Source: a virus
IMG/VR virus record: IMGVR_UViG_3300028837_001734
Coordinates: 1 to 64,000 of that record
DNA: 64,000 nt
Reading direction: 5' to 3' (one strand)
Both the position numbers and the translations under genes were made by a program. The notes beneath the pieces were generated by a model. It was given only the letters and a program-made list of their open reading frames with translations, was not told where the DNA came from and did not search any database. Shown here in pieces: positions 1 through 9,320 of this stretch (its first letter is position 1; every line of letters begins with the position of its first letter).

Positions 1-1
1 G

Positions 2-664
2 TTCTATATGGATAGGGCAGAGACAATCATACGCAGACGCCACATTTACGAAGCAGATCTAGTATGCACAACAGACGGAGGTTGCGACGACCAATGGAAA
101 CAACAGTTCGGTGTTGACCATATAACCCTGAGACAAGGATTGCATGCGCCAGACCGCGTCTGGGTCGAGCCATATATAAGCAATTTCGACATTATTTTCG
201 TAGGCAGTGTGTACAACGATTATAGGAAACGGTTAGTATCATTCTTGTCATCAATATATGGTAATCGTTTCCGCGTTTTTGGTGGATCGGAGAAGTCACA
301 AGACCAGGTCCGTGGATTGGATCTCAATAAGTTGGTCCAATCTGTAAAGATTGTTGTTGGAGACTCCTTGCCTGGACACAACTATTGGAGCAACCGATTG
401 TACGAAATACGCGGTCGCGGCGGATTCTTATTGCATCCAGAAACATTTGGGATGGACGAGGAATTTGAGATAGGAAAGGAATTGGTAGTGTTCCCTAGAC
501 ATGCTATGGATGGACTAAGACAGCTTATAGATTATTATGTAGACCATGATGATGAACGAGAACAGATAAGAAGATGTGGCTTCGAAAGATGTCCGACTTA
601 TGATGATAGAGTGGCGGTATTATTATCCCACATCAACGATGTATTGGAGGCGAAACAATCATGA
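2..664 (+). CDS. CgeB-like glycosyltransferase, 5' end outside window
   Basis: The frame is open to the left edge, and the first ATG in the window is at 8, so the gene probably begins upstream. The visible 218 residues look like the C-terminal half of a GT-B glycosyltransferase of the CgeB/YkvP (Glyco_trans_1_2) kind: a Rossmann-like strand FDIIFVGSVY, then a donor-site segment with SNRLYEIRGRGGFLLH and the downstream ELVVF. The acceptor is unknown. Its stop overlaps the next start (ATGA), so it is the first visible member of a glycosyltransferase operon. Confidence 0.65.
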   Translation, partial: FYMDRAETIIRRRHIYEADLVCTTDGGCDDQWKQQFGVDHITLRQGLHAPDRVWVEPYISNFDIIFVGSVYNDYRKRLVSFLSSIYGNRFRVFGGSEKSQDQVRGLDLNKLVQSVKIVVGDSLPGHNYWSNRLYEIRGRGGFLLHPETFGMDEEFEIGKELVVFPRHAMDGLRQLIDYYVDHDDEREQIRRCGFERCPTYDDRVAVLLSHINDVLEAKQS

Positions 665-1593
665 AAATACGTACGACAATGATTCACCAAGCTATACCTC
701 TGAGAATGGATGCACTACTTAGAACCCTGATCCGAAGAGGACACACAATCGCTAACGATGATACCGCGGATGTCTGGTTTGTTGATTGTATATGGCCACA
801 TAAGATATATCCTGCGACCATTGATCAGATGCTGTCTTTCGGTGGAAAAATAGTTCTGGTATCTTTGGGTGACCTAAATATATTCAATATTGATGGGCTA
901 CCAGACGAACTTATACAAAAAGTATCGGCGTTCGCAAAAATACAATGGGACAATGACACATCTATATACGACAGTAGAATTATTGGAAAAAGTGTCACAA
1001 TACACCCATTCCTGGTTAGCCATCTACCACAACCTACGACCAAGAAGCATAGAGTATGTTTTCTTGGGTTACCAACAGGTGCTGAGAATGCTGAAGATAA
1101 TTTGAGAATACGTGCATGCCGGATCCTCAAGAAACAGCCATGGTTCATTGGTGGTATCGTAGGCCAAGAAGGTGGAGCAACACCCAGAGATATCAGCGGC
1201 ATAGAAGTCGGTGAACTATCTAGGAATATGTATCTTAGGTCCATCAATAGATCTCTTATCTCACTATGCATGCCTGGCAATAGTCCATTGACATATAGGT
1301 TATTTGAGAGCCTGGGAGTATGTTCTGCTGTCATTTCATGTCGTTTAGATTCAGTCAGATGGTTAAACAGGATGAATCCAAATGAACATTATCTATTAGT
1401 AAAAGATGATCTATCGGATCTATTGGAAGTATGTGAAAGAGCAGTAACAGAACCACAAGATACAGTCGAAATAGCCAAAACCGGCCATGATTTATACCAA
1501 CAATATTATTCTATCATGCCCGATCGTGGTTTGACAGATCATATGTCATATGATATATGTTGTCAATTCGGTGAGTGTGGTATACATTTCTAG
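661..1593 (+). CDS. putative GT-B/exostosin-like glycosyltransferase
   Basis: A protein of 310 residues. The C-terminal half carries PLTYRLFESLGVCSAVISCR, which resembles the donor-binding segment of exostosin/CgeB-type glycosyltransferases (P-x-xYR-x-FE...G..aVi). The N-terminal half is a plausible Rossmann domain. It overlaps the upstream gene by ATGA and is followed 10 nt later by a damaged paralogue. The enzymatic assignment is inference from motif resemblance; the family membership of the pair is clear from their mutual similarity. Confidence 0.5.
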   Translation: MKIRTTMIHQAIPLRMDALLRTLIRRGHTIANDDTADVWFVDCIWPHKIYPATIDQMLSFGGKIVLVSLGDLNIFNIDGLPDELIQKVSAFAKIQWDNDTSIYDSRIIGKSVTIHPFLVSHLPQPTTKKHRVCFLGLPTGAENAEDNLRIRACRILKKQPWFIGGIVGQEGGATPRDISGIEVGELSRNMYLRSINRSLISLCMPGNSPLTYRLFESLGVCSAVISCRLDSVRWLNRMNPNEHYLLVKDDLSDLLEVCERAVTEPQDTVEIAKTGHDLYQQYYSIMPDRGLTDHMSYDICCQFGECGIHF

Positions 1594-1602
1594 GAGATAA
1601 GG

Positions 1603-2386
1603 ATGAAAATAGGAATGCATATGGCTCATCCAGCTACTACCGATAGGTTAACAGAGCTGATCAGAACATTGGTCAAATATGATCATCATGTTGTGCCGTA
1701 CGATGGTCAAGAAGTGGATATTTTGATCGCTGGTGCATTACCACCGCATGAACATACTGACCGTCATATAGATAAAATGTCATCACACAATGGCCCACTT
1801 TTACTGTCTAGCCTCAATCAATATTCACCCAATTAAGTCAAAGAAAAAACATATCAGTTTTCATGGATTGGCTACTGGACCATTCGACAACAACATAAGA
1901 ATAATGGTGTGTAGGAAATTAAGGTCACAACCGTGGTTCAGAGGTGGGATAGTAGGTGATGCTCCTGGAGCAAGGCCGAAAGATTGGGCTGATGTAGCTA
2001 CGCAGGGTTTACCACATAGCATATTCTTGAGCGCAATTAATGAATCACGTGGTGCTTTGACGCTGCCTGGATACAATCCATTAACATACAGACTGTTTGA
2101 GGCAATGGCTGCCAAATCTGTAGCCATTACGTGTCGTCTGGAAAGTATGAGATGGCTGAACCGTTTGGATCCTGATGTTCATTATGTAAAGTTCAATGAT
2201 GATTTATCGGATTTAGTGGAGAAACGTCAACGGGTTATCGACGACGAACGATATGCTTCGAAGATAGCAGCCGCAGGACACAAAATATATCAGGATTATT
2301 ACAGACTTAACGGAGATGGTACTCTGTCTGATGCTATGTGGTCCGATATCAAAGCACAATTCGAGAAAATCGGTATAACTTTGTGA
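1603..2386 (+). pseudogene. internally deleted paralogue of the 661-1593 gene
   Basis: Two overlapping frames (1603-1836 and 1790-2386) together match the 310-residue neighbour from end to end except for about 50-55 missing residues in the middle. The first frame matches the neighbour's N-terminus through LLLSSLN and stops at a TAA near 1834. The second frame picks up at INIHPIKSKKKH and keeps LTYRLFEAMAAKSVAITCR. The missing segment and the change of frame coincide at about 1810-1830, so a single deletion explains both. It has a good ribosome site (GGAGATAAGG). It could be real decay, or an assembly error at a short repeat. Confidence 0.6.
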
Positions 2387-2417
2387 ACAATAATAATTGT
2401 TTGAGGTATAATATGGT

Positions 2418-4262
2418 ATGATAGAATTTGCTCATTGTCAATGCAAAGTAAAAGTTGGTGAATTCAACATCAATAAAATCCCCCTTGATTGTCCTGCTGT
2501 CTGGAAGCTTGTCTCGTGTGGACATACTGTCGGTATATTCCAGCTTGAAAAAAAGTTGGGACAAGATTGGGCAAAGAAAGTACGTCCAGACGATCTTGAA
2601 GCATTAGCGGCATTAACAGCATTGTTGCGTCCTGGACCATTGGAAGCAGGAATGACACAGGACTACGTAGAGATCAAAGCTGGTGTCAGCAAGCCATCCT
2701 ATATCCATCAATTATTGGAGCCAATTCTGTCTCCTACCTATGGGTGTTTGGTTTACCAAGAACAAGCAATACGTATCGCAACGGACCTAGCCGGATTTAG
2801 TCCAGAAAATGCTGACGAACTACGTAAAGCTATTGGTAAGAAAAAACCAGAGTTAATGGCAAGGATAAAGAATAAGTTTATCGATGGATGCGAAAAACAC
2901 CAGAATATACCAAAGGGTATGGCTGAAGAAATTTTTGGGTGGATTGAAAAGTGTCAAAGATATAGTTTTAATAAATCTCATGCTATATGTTATGGTATGA
3001 TAGCATATCAAACAGCTTGGGTGAAATGTCATTTCCCACAAGAATTTTTTACCAGTTACCTAACTTATTCGGCTTACAAGAGGGATCCAAAAGAAGAGAT
3101 ATACAAATTAGTCCAAGACGCTAGACTATTTGGTATCAGGATTTTGCCTCCAGATATTAGAAGGAACAATATCCACTTCGCTATGGTCCCTGATCAAGAT
3201 AATGGCGTAGCTTTTGGACTGTCTCACATTCGTGGTGTGGGTCAATCTGCCATACAAAAAATTATTGCAGCAGTTTCTGATGGCCAATCTACTTCTGGTC
3301 TGGTTACATGGGGTGATTTTGTAGCTGCAGTCCCAGATTTGCACAGAAATGTTGGCATTGCATTGATCAAATCTGGTGCATGTGATTGTTATCAAATGGA
3401 ACGAGCTACGATGGTACAAGAATTGGAAGTAATTCTTGGAACGACCATACGTGATGATGATGGTAAGAAGGTGGAAGTCAAGGGACTTACGAAAAGAGAA
3501 AAAGAATATTTCTTCAGAAGGTTGTCTGATGGGTTATCGACCAGAGAAGTTCTTCTCGAAATGGGGCAAACTCCAGAAGAGAGACCAAAATCTATATCAC
3601 AGATGAAAAAATCAGAATTAGTTGTAGCAGCAAAGAATTTCCTTAATTCAATGGACACTATAGAATCAGGTATTCTTGATGATGATAGTATATTTGTCCA
3701 TACATCACAATCAGAAAAAGATGGATGGCTAGAAGACTTGTCTAAAAGAACAAAAATAAATATTGTGGCCATACTCAGAGCCAATGGCTACAAAGAGAAT
3801 ATCCAAAAGCCTCCTTGTTCGAGCGAAGCCAGACGTCAAAAGGTAATGGAAAAGGCTGATATATTAGATACTGAATTATTTGATAATAATAAAGCTAAAG
3901 CTGCGGCAGAAAAGCATTTTCTAGGTATTGCTTTATCATGTTCTGAAGCTGATGATGCAGATGATTCTAATGCTACTCATACATGTCTTGATATTGCCAG
4001 GGCTAATAATGACGAAACTATAATTACATGTGTTATAATAGACAATGTCAAACATACAAAAACAAAACGTGGGAGGAATCCTGGATCTCCTATGTGTTTT
4101 TTGACTATATCTGATTCTACATATTCTATTGATCATGCCGTAGTCTTTCCAGATACATATATGAAATTGAAGGGATTGTGTAAAGAAGATCTAATTTGTA
4201 TGGTATATGGACATAAAAAAAATGGGAGTTTTATCGTACAAGATATTCAAAAATTAATTTGA
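2418..4262 (+). CDS. dnaE: DNA polymerase III alpha (DnaE), C-terminal half only
   Basis: 614 residues that align with bacterial DnaE from just after the third catalytic aspartate onward. Visible landmarks in order are IPLDCPAVWKL, TVGIFQLEKK, LLRPGPLEAGM, YGCLVYQEQAI, LRKAIGKKKPE, YSFNKSHAICYGMIAYQTAW and ILPPDIRRN, then a C-terminal OB-fold-like region (FLTISDSTYSIDHAVVF). The PHP domain and the three palm aspartates are absent. The in-frame stop TAA lies 6 nt before the ATG, so the frame does not extend upstream. A segment around residues 340-470 is unlike standard DnaE. The missing half must be encoded elsewhere for this to be an active polymerase. Confidence 0.85.
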   Translation: MIEFAHCQCKVKVGEFNINKIPLDCPAVWKLVSCGHTVGIFQLEKKLGQDWAKKVRPDDLEALAALTALLRPGPLEAGMTQDYVEIKAGVSKPSYIHQLLEPILSPTYGCLVYQEQAIRIATDLAGFSPENADELRKAIGKKKPELMARIKNKFIDGCEKHQNIPKGMAEEIFGWIEKCQRYSFNKSHAICYGMIAYQTAWVKCHFPQEFFTSYLTYSAYKRDPKEEIYKLVQDARLFGIRILPPDIRRNNIHFAMVPDQDNGVAFGLSHIRGVGQSAIQKIIAAVSDGQSTSGLVTWGDFVAAVPDLHRNVGIALIKSGACDCYQMERATMVQELEVILGTTIRDDDGKKVEVKGLTKREKEYFFRRLSDGLSTREVLLEMGQTPEERPKSISQMKKSELVVAAKNFLNSMDTIESGILDDDSIFVHTSQSEKDGWLEDLSKRTKINIVAILRANGYKENIQKPPCSSEARRQKVMEKADILDTELFDNNKAKAAAEKHFLGIALSCSEADDADDSNATHTCLDIARANNDETIITCVIIDNVKHTKTKRGRNPGSPMCFLTISDSTYSIDHAVVFPDTYMKLKGLCKEDLICMVYGHKKNGSFIVQDIQKLI

Positions 4263-4281
4263 ACAGTCGTGATAGATAGAC

Positions 4282-4290
4282 GTATAATAT
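4282..4290 (+). promoter_or_regulatory. putative -10-type promoter element for ssb
   Basis: GTATAATAT, 39 nt upstream of the SSB start and just after the end of dnaE. The same 9-mer recurs at several minus-strand promoters in this window (15846, 22477, 45943, 46100). No -35 box is evident. Confidence 0.45.
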
Positions 4291-4328
4291 AAAAGATGAA
4301 CTATGTTTTTTAATTAAGGAGATTGGAA

Positions 4329-4751
4329 ATGGGAGCATTAGGATTTTTTGGTGTTGGTGTAGCTGTGGCTGATCCGGAATTAAAATATGTTGGTCAGTCC
4401 AATACTGCAGTTTGTACTGTTAACTTGGCTTTTAATAGATCATTTCAAGATCGTGATAAGAAATGGCAAAAGGAAACTTGTTATATGAGGGCTCAGGTGT
4501 GGGGTGCTAGAGCAGAAAAGATGTCTGAAATTGTTTCGAAAGGACAACCAGTTTACGTAACAGGTTACATTAAGCAAGAGACTTGGGAAAAGGACGACGT
4601 AAAAAGAACTAATTATAAACTTAGTATATCTGATTTTCATCCTTGTGAACGATTTACTAATGGGAAATCTACAGGCGGTGCTACAAATCAAGAGCAACAG
4701 TCCCCAACAGATATCCCACAAACGGTCCCAAATGATGATATCCCATTTTGA
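4329..4751 (+). CDS. ssb: single-stranded DNA-binding protein
   Basis: 140 residues with the bacterial SSB OB-fold: VAVADPELKY, TAVCTVNLAFNRS, the conserved W in EKMSEIVSKGQPVYVTGYI and a C-terminal acidic tip PNDDIPF that recruits replication partners in bacterial SSBs. ATG 4329 is chosen because AAGGAG (4316-4321) lies 7 nt upstream; the TTG at 4323 is too close. It lies between the DnaE fragment and the sigma-like gene, so it belongs to the replication block. Confidence 0.92.
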   Translation: MGALGFFGVGVAVADPELKYVGQSNTAVCTVNLAFNRSFQDRDKKWQKETCYMRAQVWGARAEKMSEIVSKGQPVYVTGYIKQETWEKDDVKRTNYKLSISDFHPCERFTNGKSTGGATNQEQQSPTDIPQTVPNDDIPF

Positions 4752-4760
4752 GCAACATAT

Positions 4761-5357
4761 ATGAAGAGGGATACGTCATTTGATCAATATATTCAAGCAA
4801 TGGCAGTTAGGCTATCTGGTAGATTTGATACTAGATTATCCGATACTGCCGATTATAAACAAATTGGTCATCTTAAACTTTTAGAATTACAACAATTATG
4901 GCAATTACGTAATATCAAAGGTAATTTCCGTGCGTATGCAATTAAAGCAATAGCACGAGCCATGAGAAATGAAGCCATTAAATCTATAGGAACAGTTTAT
5001 GCACCTCGTAATGTGAAAAAATTAGTAGCTAAAATTCAATTTTTATTAAATTGTGGTTTTTCTAACTCAGAAATTAAAAATAAATTAGATATATCCGATA
5101 TTAAATGGAATGAGTTACAAATTATTATTAGAGATGTTGTCTCATGGAATATATTACTCGAAGAACCATATTGTGAAACTGACCCTTATTTAGTTTTTGA
5201 CGACATAATGTCTAGTGGATTGACTGAAACAGACTGTGTGTTAATAGATGCACATCTAGAAGGCGACGTATGTTCAACGTCACTAAACCGTAAACAAAGA
5301 TGGTCTACTAGAAAAAATATGAGACCTAAGTTAATAAGGAATGGATATGGGATCTAA
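4761..5357 (+). CDS. sigma-70-like RNA polymerase sigma factor (predicted)
   Basis: 198 residues. Residues 10-75 resemble sigma region 2: Y-x-x-MAVRLSGRFD, a QIGHLKLLEL stretch, then GNFRAYAIKAIARAMRNE as in regions 2.3-2.4. The C-terminal third (LTETDCVLIDAHLEG) looks like the first helix of region 4, but the rest of that domain is degenerate. The likely role is redirecting host RNA polymerase to phage late promoters; the GTGTATAA sites on the minus strand are natural targets. It overlaps the next gene's start. Confidence 0.55.
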   Translation: MKRDTSFDQYIQAMAVRLSGRFDTRLSDTADYKQIGHLKLLELQQLWQLRNIKGNFRAYAIKAIARAMRNEAIKSIGTVYAPRNVKKLVAKIQFLLNCGFSNSEIKNKLDISDIKWNELQIIIRDVVSWNILLEEPYCETDPYLVFDDIMSSGLTETDCVLIDAHLEGDVCSTSLNRKQRWSTRKNMRPKLIRNGYGI

Positions 5358-8121
5358 TAGAAAACGCAGAATACTTTTCACTGGTGAAGCCTCATTTTTA
5401 GCTACAGGATTTAGTACTTATTGGAATGAAGTTTTACGTAGAATATATCCTACAGGTGAATTTGAAATAGCCGAATTAGGTAGTTATGCCCATGATGATG
5501 ATCCACGCTGTCAACAAGTGCCATGGAAATTTTACCCAGTAGGTCCAGCCCGTAGTGACCATGAAGCTATGCAAAGATATATGCCAGGTCCAGGCTCTAC
5601 TAATCAATTTGGTGAATGGCGTTTTAATGATATATGCTTAGATTTTCAACCAGATATTGTGTGTGGTATACGTGACTGGTGGATGGATGAGTTTATTTTA
5701 AGATCACCGTTACGACATAACTTCAAATTTATTTGGATGCCCACTATAGATGGGGAACCACAACGAGAATTATGGCTTGACTCGTATAAGCAATGCGATT
5801 ATATATTAACATATTCAGAATATGGGATGAGACTATTAAAAAAGACAGGACGTAGAGATACTCCATTAGTAACTGTCGCATCACCAGGTGCTGATTTAGA
5901 AATGTTTAAACCTGTACCCAATAAAAGAGAACACAAACAGAAAATGGGTATAGATCCTAATTCTATTATAATTGGTACAGTGATGAGAAACCAAAAAAGA
6001 AAATTATATTACGATTTAATAGAAGCATTTTCAAAATGGTTGCATCGTTCTAAAACCAAAGGTCATACAAAATTGACCAAAGAAACCTTTTTATATTTGC
6101 ATACGAGTTATCCTGATGTTGGATATGATATAGGTAAGGCTATTAGAGATTTCGGTGTAGGCAATAAAGTTATTATGACATATCTTTGTGGTAATTGTAA
6201 CACTGCATATCCAGCATTATTTTCTGGTGATATGGCTATATGTCGCAGATGTAATAAATTAGCTGCTCATCCACCTAACGCAAATCATTCATGTCCTAGG
6301 AATGTATTAGCAGATATAATGAATGCTTTTGACTTATATGTACAATATTCTATATGTTTGCATCCAGAAACTCCCATTATGACATCTAATGGATGGGAGA
6401 ATATTGGTGATATAAATGTTGGTGATCAAGTTATAGGCAAAGATGGTGAATTGCATCGTGTTTATAAAACAATGCGCAATCCGTCCAATACTTGTTATGA
6501 TGTAACAGTGAAAAGTAGGCCATGGTCTATAACAGCTACGGATAACCATCCTTGGTTAGTTGTCAGTACCGAATTCAATGCCCAAAGCACTTCTGTAACT
6601 GGTTCGAACGGAAGTATTGAAAGTATTGTCAATAGAGAACGATACCACAAAAATCGTGGAACTCAATGTCCTAAGTTAAAATTTACTTACAAAAGAACCG
6701 ATGAACTTAATCCTGGAGATTTATTAGCTAGTCGTATACCAAATGACCATCAATTTACACCGAAACATAATCTTCCATTTTTGACAGATACTAATACAGC
6801 AAATAATCCTTCATCATGGGATGAAGATATGGCGTATTATCTGGGATTATTTGCTGCAGGAGATGGTATTAATCTTGATCATATTAAAACAATAGCTCAG
6901 AGAATGGGTAATGAAGTAAGGACGAGATTGTATAATGATCGTGATGCTTTTGATGCAGATATAAATTGTAAAGAGTTCATGTGGGAATTACGAGATACTC
7001 TATATCACAAAGACAAAACTAAACAATTACCAATTGGATGCCATTTGTGGTCAAGGAAATTGCAGGAAAGATTAGTAGCAGGGTTACTTGCGGGAGATGG
7101 ATATCAAAAAAATGAACATCTTAACGTATACTGCACAACATCAATTCATATAGCTAAAATGTTGTGTCCATTACTAGAGAGACTTGGTTTGTATTATTGT
7201 TGCCATATTCAGTATCGAGATGGCAAACTTCCGATGTATCGTTTCGAAATCCGCACTGATGGACAACGTAAATCCCATGAAACATTATATCATAATGGTT
7301 TTGTTTTAACCGAAGTTGCATCCTCTAATATAAGCAATTTTGATGGTGAAGTGGTAAATATAGACGTAGAAGATGATCACCATTACGTAACACTTGAAGG
7401 ATTACAGCACAACTGTGAGGGTTGGGGTATGCCTCTCACAGAAGCTCAAGCATGCGGTGTACCAACTATGGCTGTACGATATTCTGCTATGGAAGATCAT
7501 TTACAAAATCCAACCTCCATACCAATTGAAGTAGAAAGATTTTTCTGGGAAGCCATTATCGAGACAGAACAAAAAAGAGCTTTGCCAAATAACATAGATT
7601 TTATCAACAAATTAGAACGATTCATTAAATTACCCGAAGATATTAGAATAGGGAAAACTCAACAAACACGACAATATATAGAAGAAATGGTTGAGACATA
7701 TAAGCAACCTGGGAAAATGAGACGTCGTGGTTGGGAACGTACTGCTGCAATATGGACTCAAGTAATTAGAGATTGTAACATTTCAGACCCATTAACTACA
7801 TGGCAATGTCCAACTGCTAGAATAAGAAAGCCAAATATGATACCACCCAGTAACAATATGAATAATGTGGAATTTGTAAACTGGGTAATAGGTCAGATTT
7901 GGGGTCGTAAAGATATGTTACGCACGCATTTTGCAGGTGAATGGTTAAAAGCTTTGAACAGTGGATCTAGAACCCAAGGAGACAAACGTACTCCATTCGA
8001 TAGACAACAATTGGTAAATCATTTTATGACATTAGTTAACCAGAATAACGAAATAGAACAACATAGAATAGCTTTGTTGAATGGTCCTAAAATTGAACAT
8101 ACAAATGTAACGGTGATATAA
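5347..8121 (+). CDS. GT4-type glycosyltransferase interrupted by an intein
   Basis: 924-residue precursor. The exteins form a GT-B glycosyltransferase: an N-terminal FTGEASFLATGFSTYW strand, TVMRNQKRK at the start of the second domain and the conserved donor-binding EGWGMPLTEAQACGVP. A zinc-ribbon-like insert with CGNC and CRRC pairs sits around residues 281-316. An intein (6355-7413) separates FDLYVQYSI from CEGWGMP, so the enzyme should be inactive until splicing. AAGGA at 5336-5340 fits ATG 5347 better than ATG 5341. The acceptor is unknown; virion, host envelope and modified DNA bases are all possible. Confidence 0.85.
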   Translation: MGSNRKRRILFTGEASFLATGFSTYWNEVLRRIYPTGEFEIAELGSYAHDDDPRCQQVPWKFYPVGPARSDHEAMQRYMPGPGSTNQFGEWRFNDICLDFQPDIVCGIRDWWMDEFILRSPLRHNFKFIWMPTIDGEPQRELWLDSYKQCDYILTYSEYGMRLLKKTGRRDTPLVTVASPGADLEMFKPVPNKREHKQKMGIDPNSIIIGTVMRNQKRKLYYDLIEAFSKWLHRSKTKGHTKLTKETFLYLHTSYPDVGYDIGKAIRDFGVGNKVIMTYLCGNCNTAYPALFSGDMAICRRCNKLAAHPPNANHSCPRNVLADIMNAFDLYVQYSICLHPETPIMTSNGWENIGDINVGDQVIGKDGELHRVYKTMRNPSNTCYDVTVKSRPWSITATDNHPWLVVSTEFNAQSTSVTGSNGSIESIVNRERYHKNRGTQCPKLKFTYKRTDELNPGDLLASRIPNDHQFTPKHNLPFLTDTNTANNPSSWDEDMAYYLGLFAAGDGINLDHIKTIAQRMGNEVRTRLYNDRDAFDADINCKEFMWELRDTLYHKDKTKQLPIGCHLWSRKLQERLVAGLLAGDGYQKNEHLNVYCTTSIHIAKMLCPLLERLGLYYCCHIQYRDGKLPMYRFEIRTDGQRKSHETLYHNGFVLTEVASSNISNFDGEVVNIDVEDDHHYVTLEGLQHNCEGWGMPLTEAQACGVPTMAVRYSAMEDHLQNPTSIPIEVERFFWEAIIETEQKRALPNNIDFINKLERFIKLPEDIRIGKTQQTRQYIEEMVETYKQPGKMRRRGWERTAAIWTQVIRDCNISDPLTTWQCPTARIRKPNMIPPSNNMNNVEFVNWVIGQIWGRKDMLRTHFAGEWLKALNSGSRTQGDKRTPFDRQQLVNHFMTLVNQNNEIEQHRIALLNGPKIEHTNVTVI
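6355..7413 (+). mobile_element. LAGLIDADG intein in the glycosyltransferase
   Basis: 353 residues. It starts with Cys in C-LHPETPIMTSNGW (block A) and has block B (TATDNHPWLV), two LAGLIDADG helices (AYYLGLFAAGDG at about 6832-6867 and LVAGLLAGDG at about 7074-7103) and block F/G ending VTLEGLQHN followed by Cys of the C-extein. All splicing residues (Cys1, block B His, terminal HN, Cys+1) are present, so both splicing and homing endonuclease activity look intact. Confidence 0.92.
6782..6819 (+). repeat. 38-bp exact repeat, copy 1 (inside intein)
   Basis: The 38 bases from TGACAG to CATGG are identical to 44329-44366 on the same strand. Here they encode TDTNTANNPSSW in the intein, just before the first LAGLIDADG helix. 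Confidence 0.95.
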
Positions 8122-9320
8122 TGAAAGTAGTATATATTTCTGTATATAGAGATGGAACTGGTTATGCCAATGCAGCTATTCATAACATGCTAGCTTTAGA
8201 AGCTGGCGGGGTAGATGTAGTTGCACGTGCCATTAGTTTGTCACAATCTAAAAATCATGAATTAGCGAAGACTGTACAACATTTAGAAGATAAAACTACT
8301 ACTAATATTGATGTAGTTATGCAACATATTCTACCACATATGTTTGAATATAAAACCGGTGTGAAAAACATAGGACTTTTTGATTGGGAAACTACACATT
8401 TTAAGAGATCAAACTGGCCACACTGTTGCAATATGATGGATGAAATATGGGTACCATCATTGCAAAATAGACAAGCAACTATTGATAGCAGAGTCACGGT
8501 ACCAATTAAAATATTGCCGCATGCATGTAATATACAAAGATTCAATAAATCTACGCAATCTTTAAATATACCAGATTTTAAAAATAAATGTGTTTTTTAT
8601 ACCATTGGAGAAATGACTAGACGAAAAAATATTGTTGCGACCATTAGGGCATTCTACACCGCCTTTAGCAAGAGAGATGATGTTATATTAGTCATTAAAA
8701 CTAACGTACCTAAAAAAAATCCAAAGCAATCTCTAGATATACTAAGAAAAACTATTGAAGATATCAGACAATCTGTACATACTTATGTAAGATATCCATA
8801 TTATCCACCTATTGCTTGTATGACTAATTTCCTTTCTGATATAGAATTAGACAGATTACATCAATCATGCGATGTCTTTGTATCACCAAGTCACGGAGAA
8901 GCATGGGGTATACCAGCACATGATGCTATGGGATTTGGTAATCCAGTAATCTTAAGTAATTGGGGATCTTTCCCTGAATTAATGAATGAAGAAGCTGAAA
9001 GATTTTGGATGCCGCAAGTACAAAAATTTGCACATCCAGGTAAAGTAGATTGTGGTTGGTTAATAGAAGGTCAACTTACACCATGCTTTGGCCATGTAGA
9101 TAGCTTTCCAGACCTATATACCGGAGATGAATACTGGTTTGATCCAGACATACAACATCTTGTCCAATGTATGCGACAAGCATATATAGAGTGGCAAAAC
9201 GAAACATTAACATATCGTGGTCAAGCAGCTAAAAATCGTGCCATACAATTTAGTTACCAAAAAATTGGTTTGACAGTCCAACAACTTCTCTGTAATAATC
9301 GAACAGAAGGAGACAAATAA
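8121..9320 (+). CDS. GT4-family glycosyltransferase
   Basis: 399 residues with GT-B layout: N-terminal MKVVYISVYRDGTGYANA, central YTIGEMTRRKNI opening the second domain and the donor-site motif SPSHGEAWGIPAHDAMGFGNPVI (E-x7-D variant of the usual EX7E). Its start overlaps the upstream stop as TAATG, so the two glycosyltransferases are translationally coupled. No signal peptide or membrane segment is seen, so it should act in the cytoplasm. Confidence 0.85.
   Translation: MKVVYISVYRDGTGYANAAIHNMLALEAGGVDVVARAISLSQSKNHELAKTVQHLEDKTTTNIDVVMQHILPHMFEYKTGVKNIGLFDWETTHFKRSNWPHCCNMMDEIWVPSLQNRQATIDSRVTVPIKILPHACNIQRFNKSTQSLNIPDFKNKCVFYTIGEMTRRKNIVATIRAFYTAFSKRDDVILVIKTNVPKKNPKQSLDILRKTIEDIRQSVHTYVRYPYYPPIACMTNFLSDIELDRLHQSCDVFVSPSHGEAWGIPAHDAMGFGNPVILSNWGSFPELMNEEAERFWMPQVQKFAHPGKVDCGWLIEGQLTPCFGHVDSFPDLYTGDEYWFDPDIQHLVQCMRQAYIEWQNETLTYRGQAAKNRAIQFSYQKIGLTVQQLLCNNRTEGDK

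Noticed and set aside
2406-2414. GTATAATAT just before the dnaE start as promoter
   Set aside because: Only 4 nt separate it from the ATG, so transcription would start inside the gene; likely chance or leaderless at best.
2940-3030. Cyanobacterial-type split-intein site at YSFNKSHA in DnaE
   Set aside because: The FNKSH region is continuous here; there is no intein at that position.
2853-3041. Antisense open frames over dnaE, glycosyltransferases and the tape measure
   Set aside because: They shadow strongly coding frames on the opposite strand and have no ribosome sites or recognisable products.
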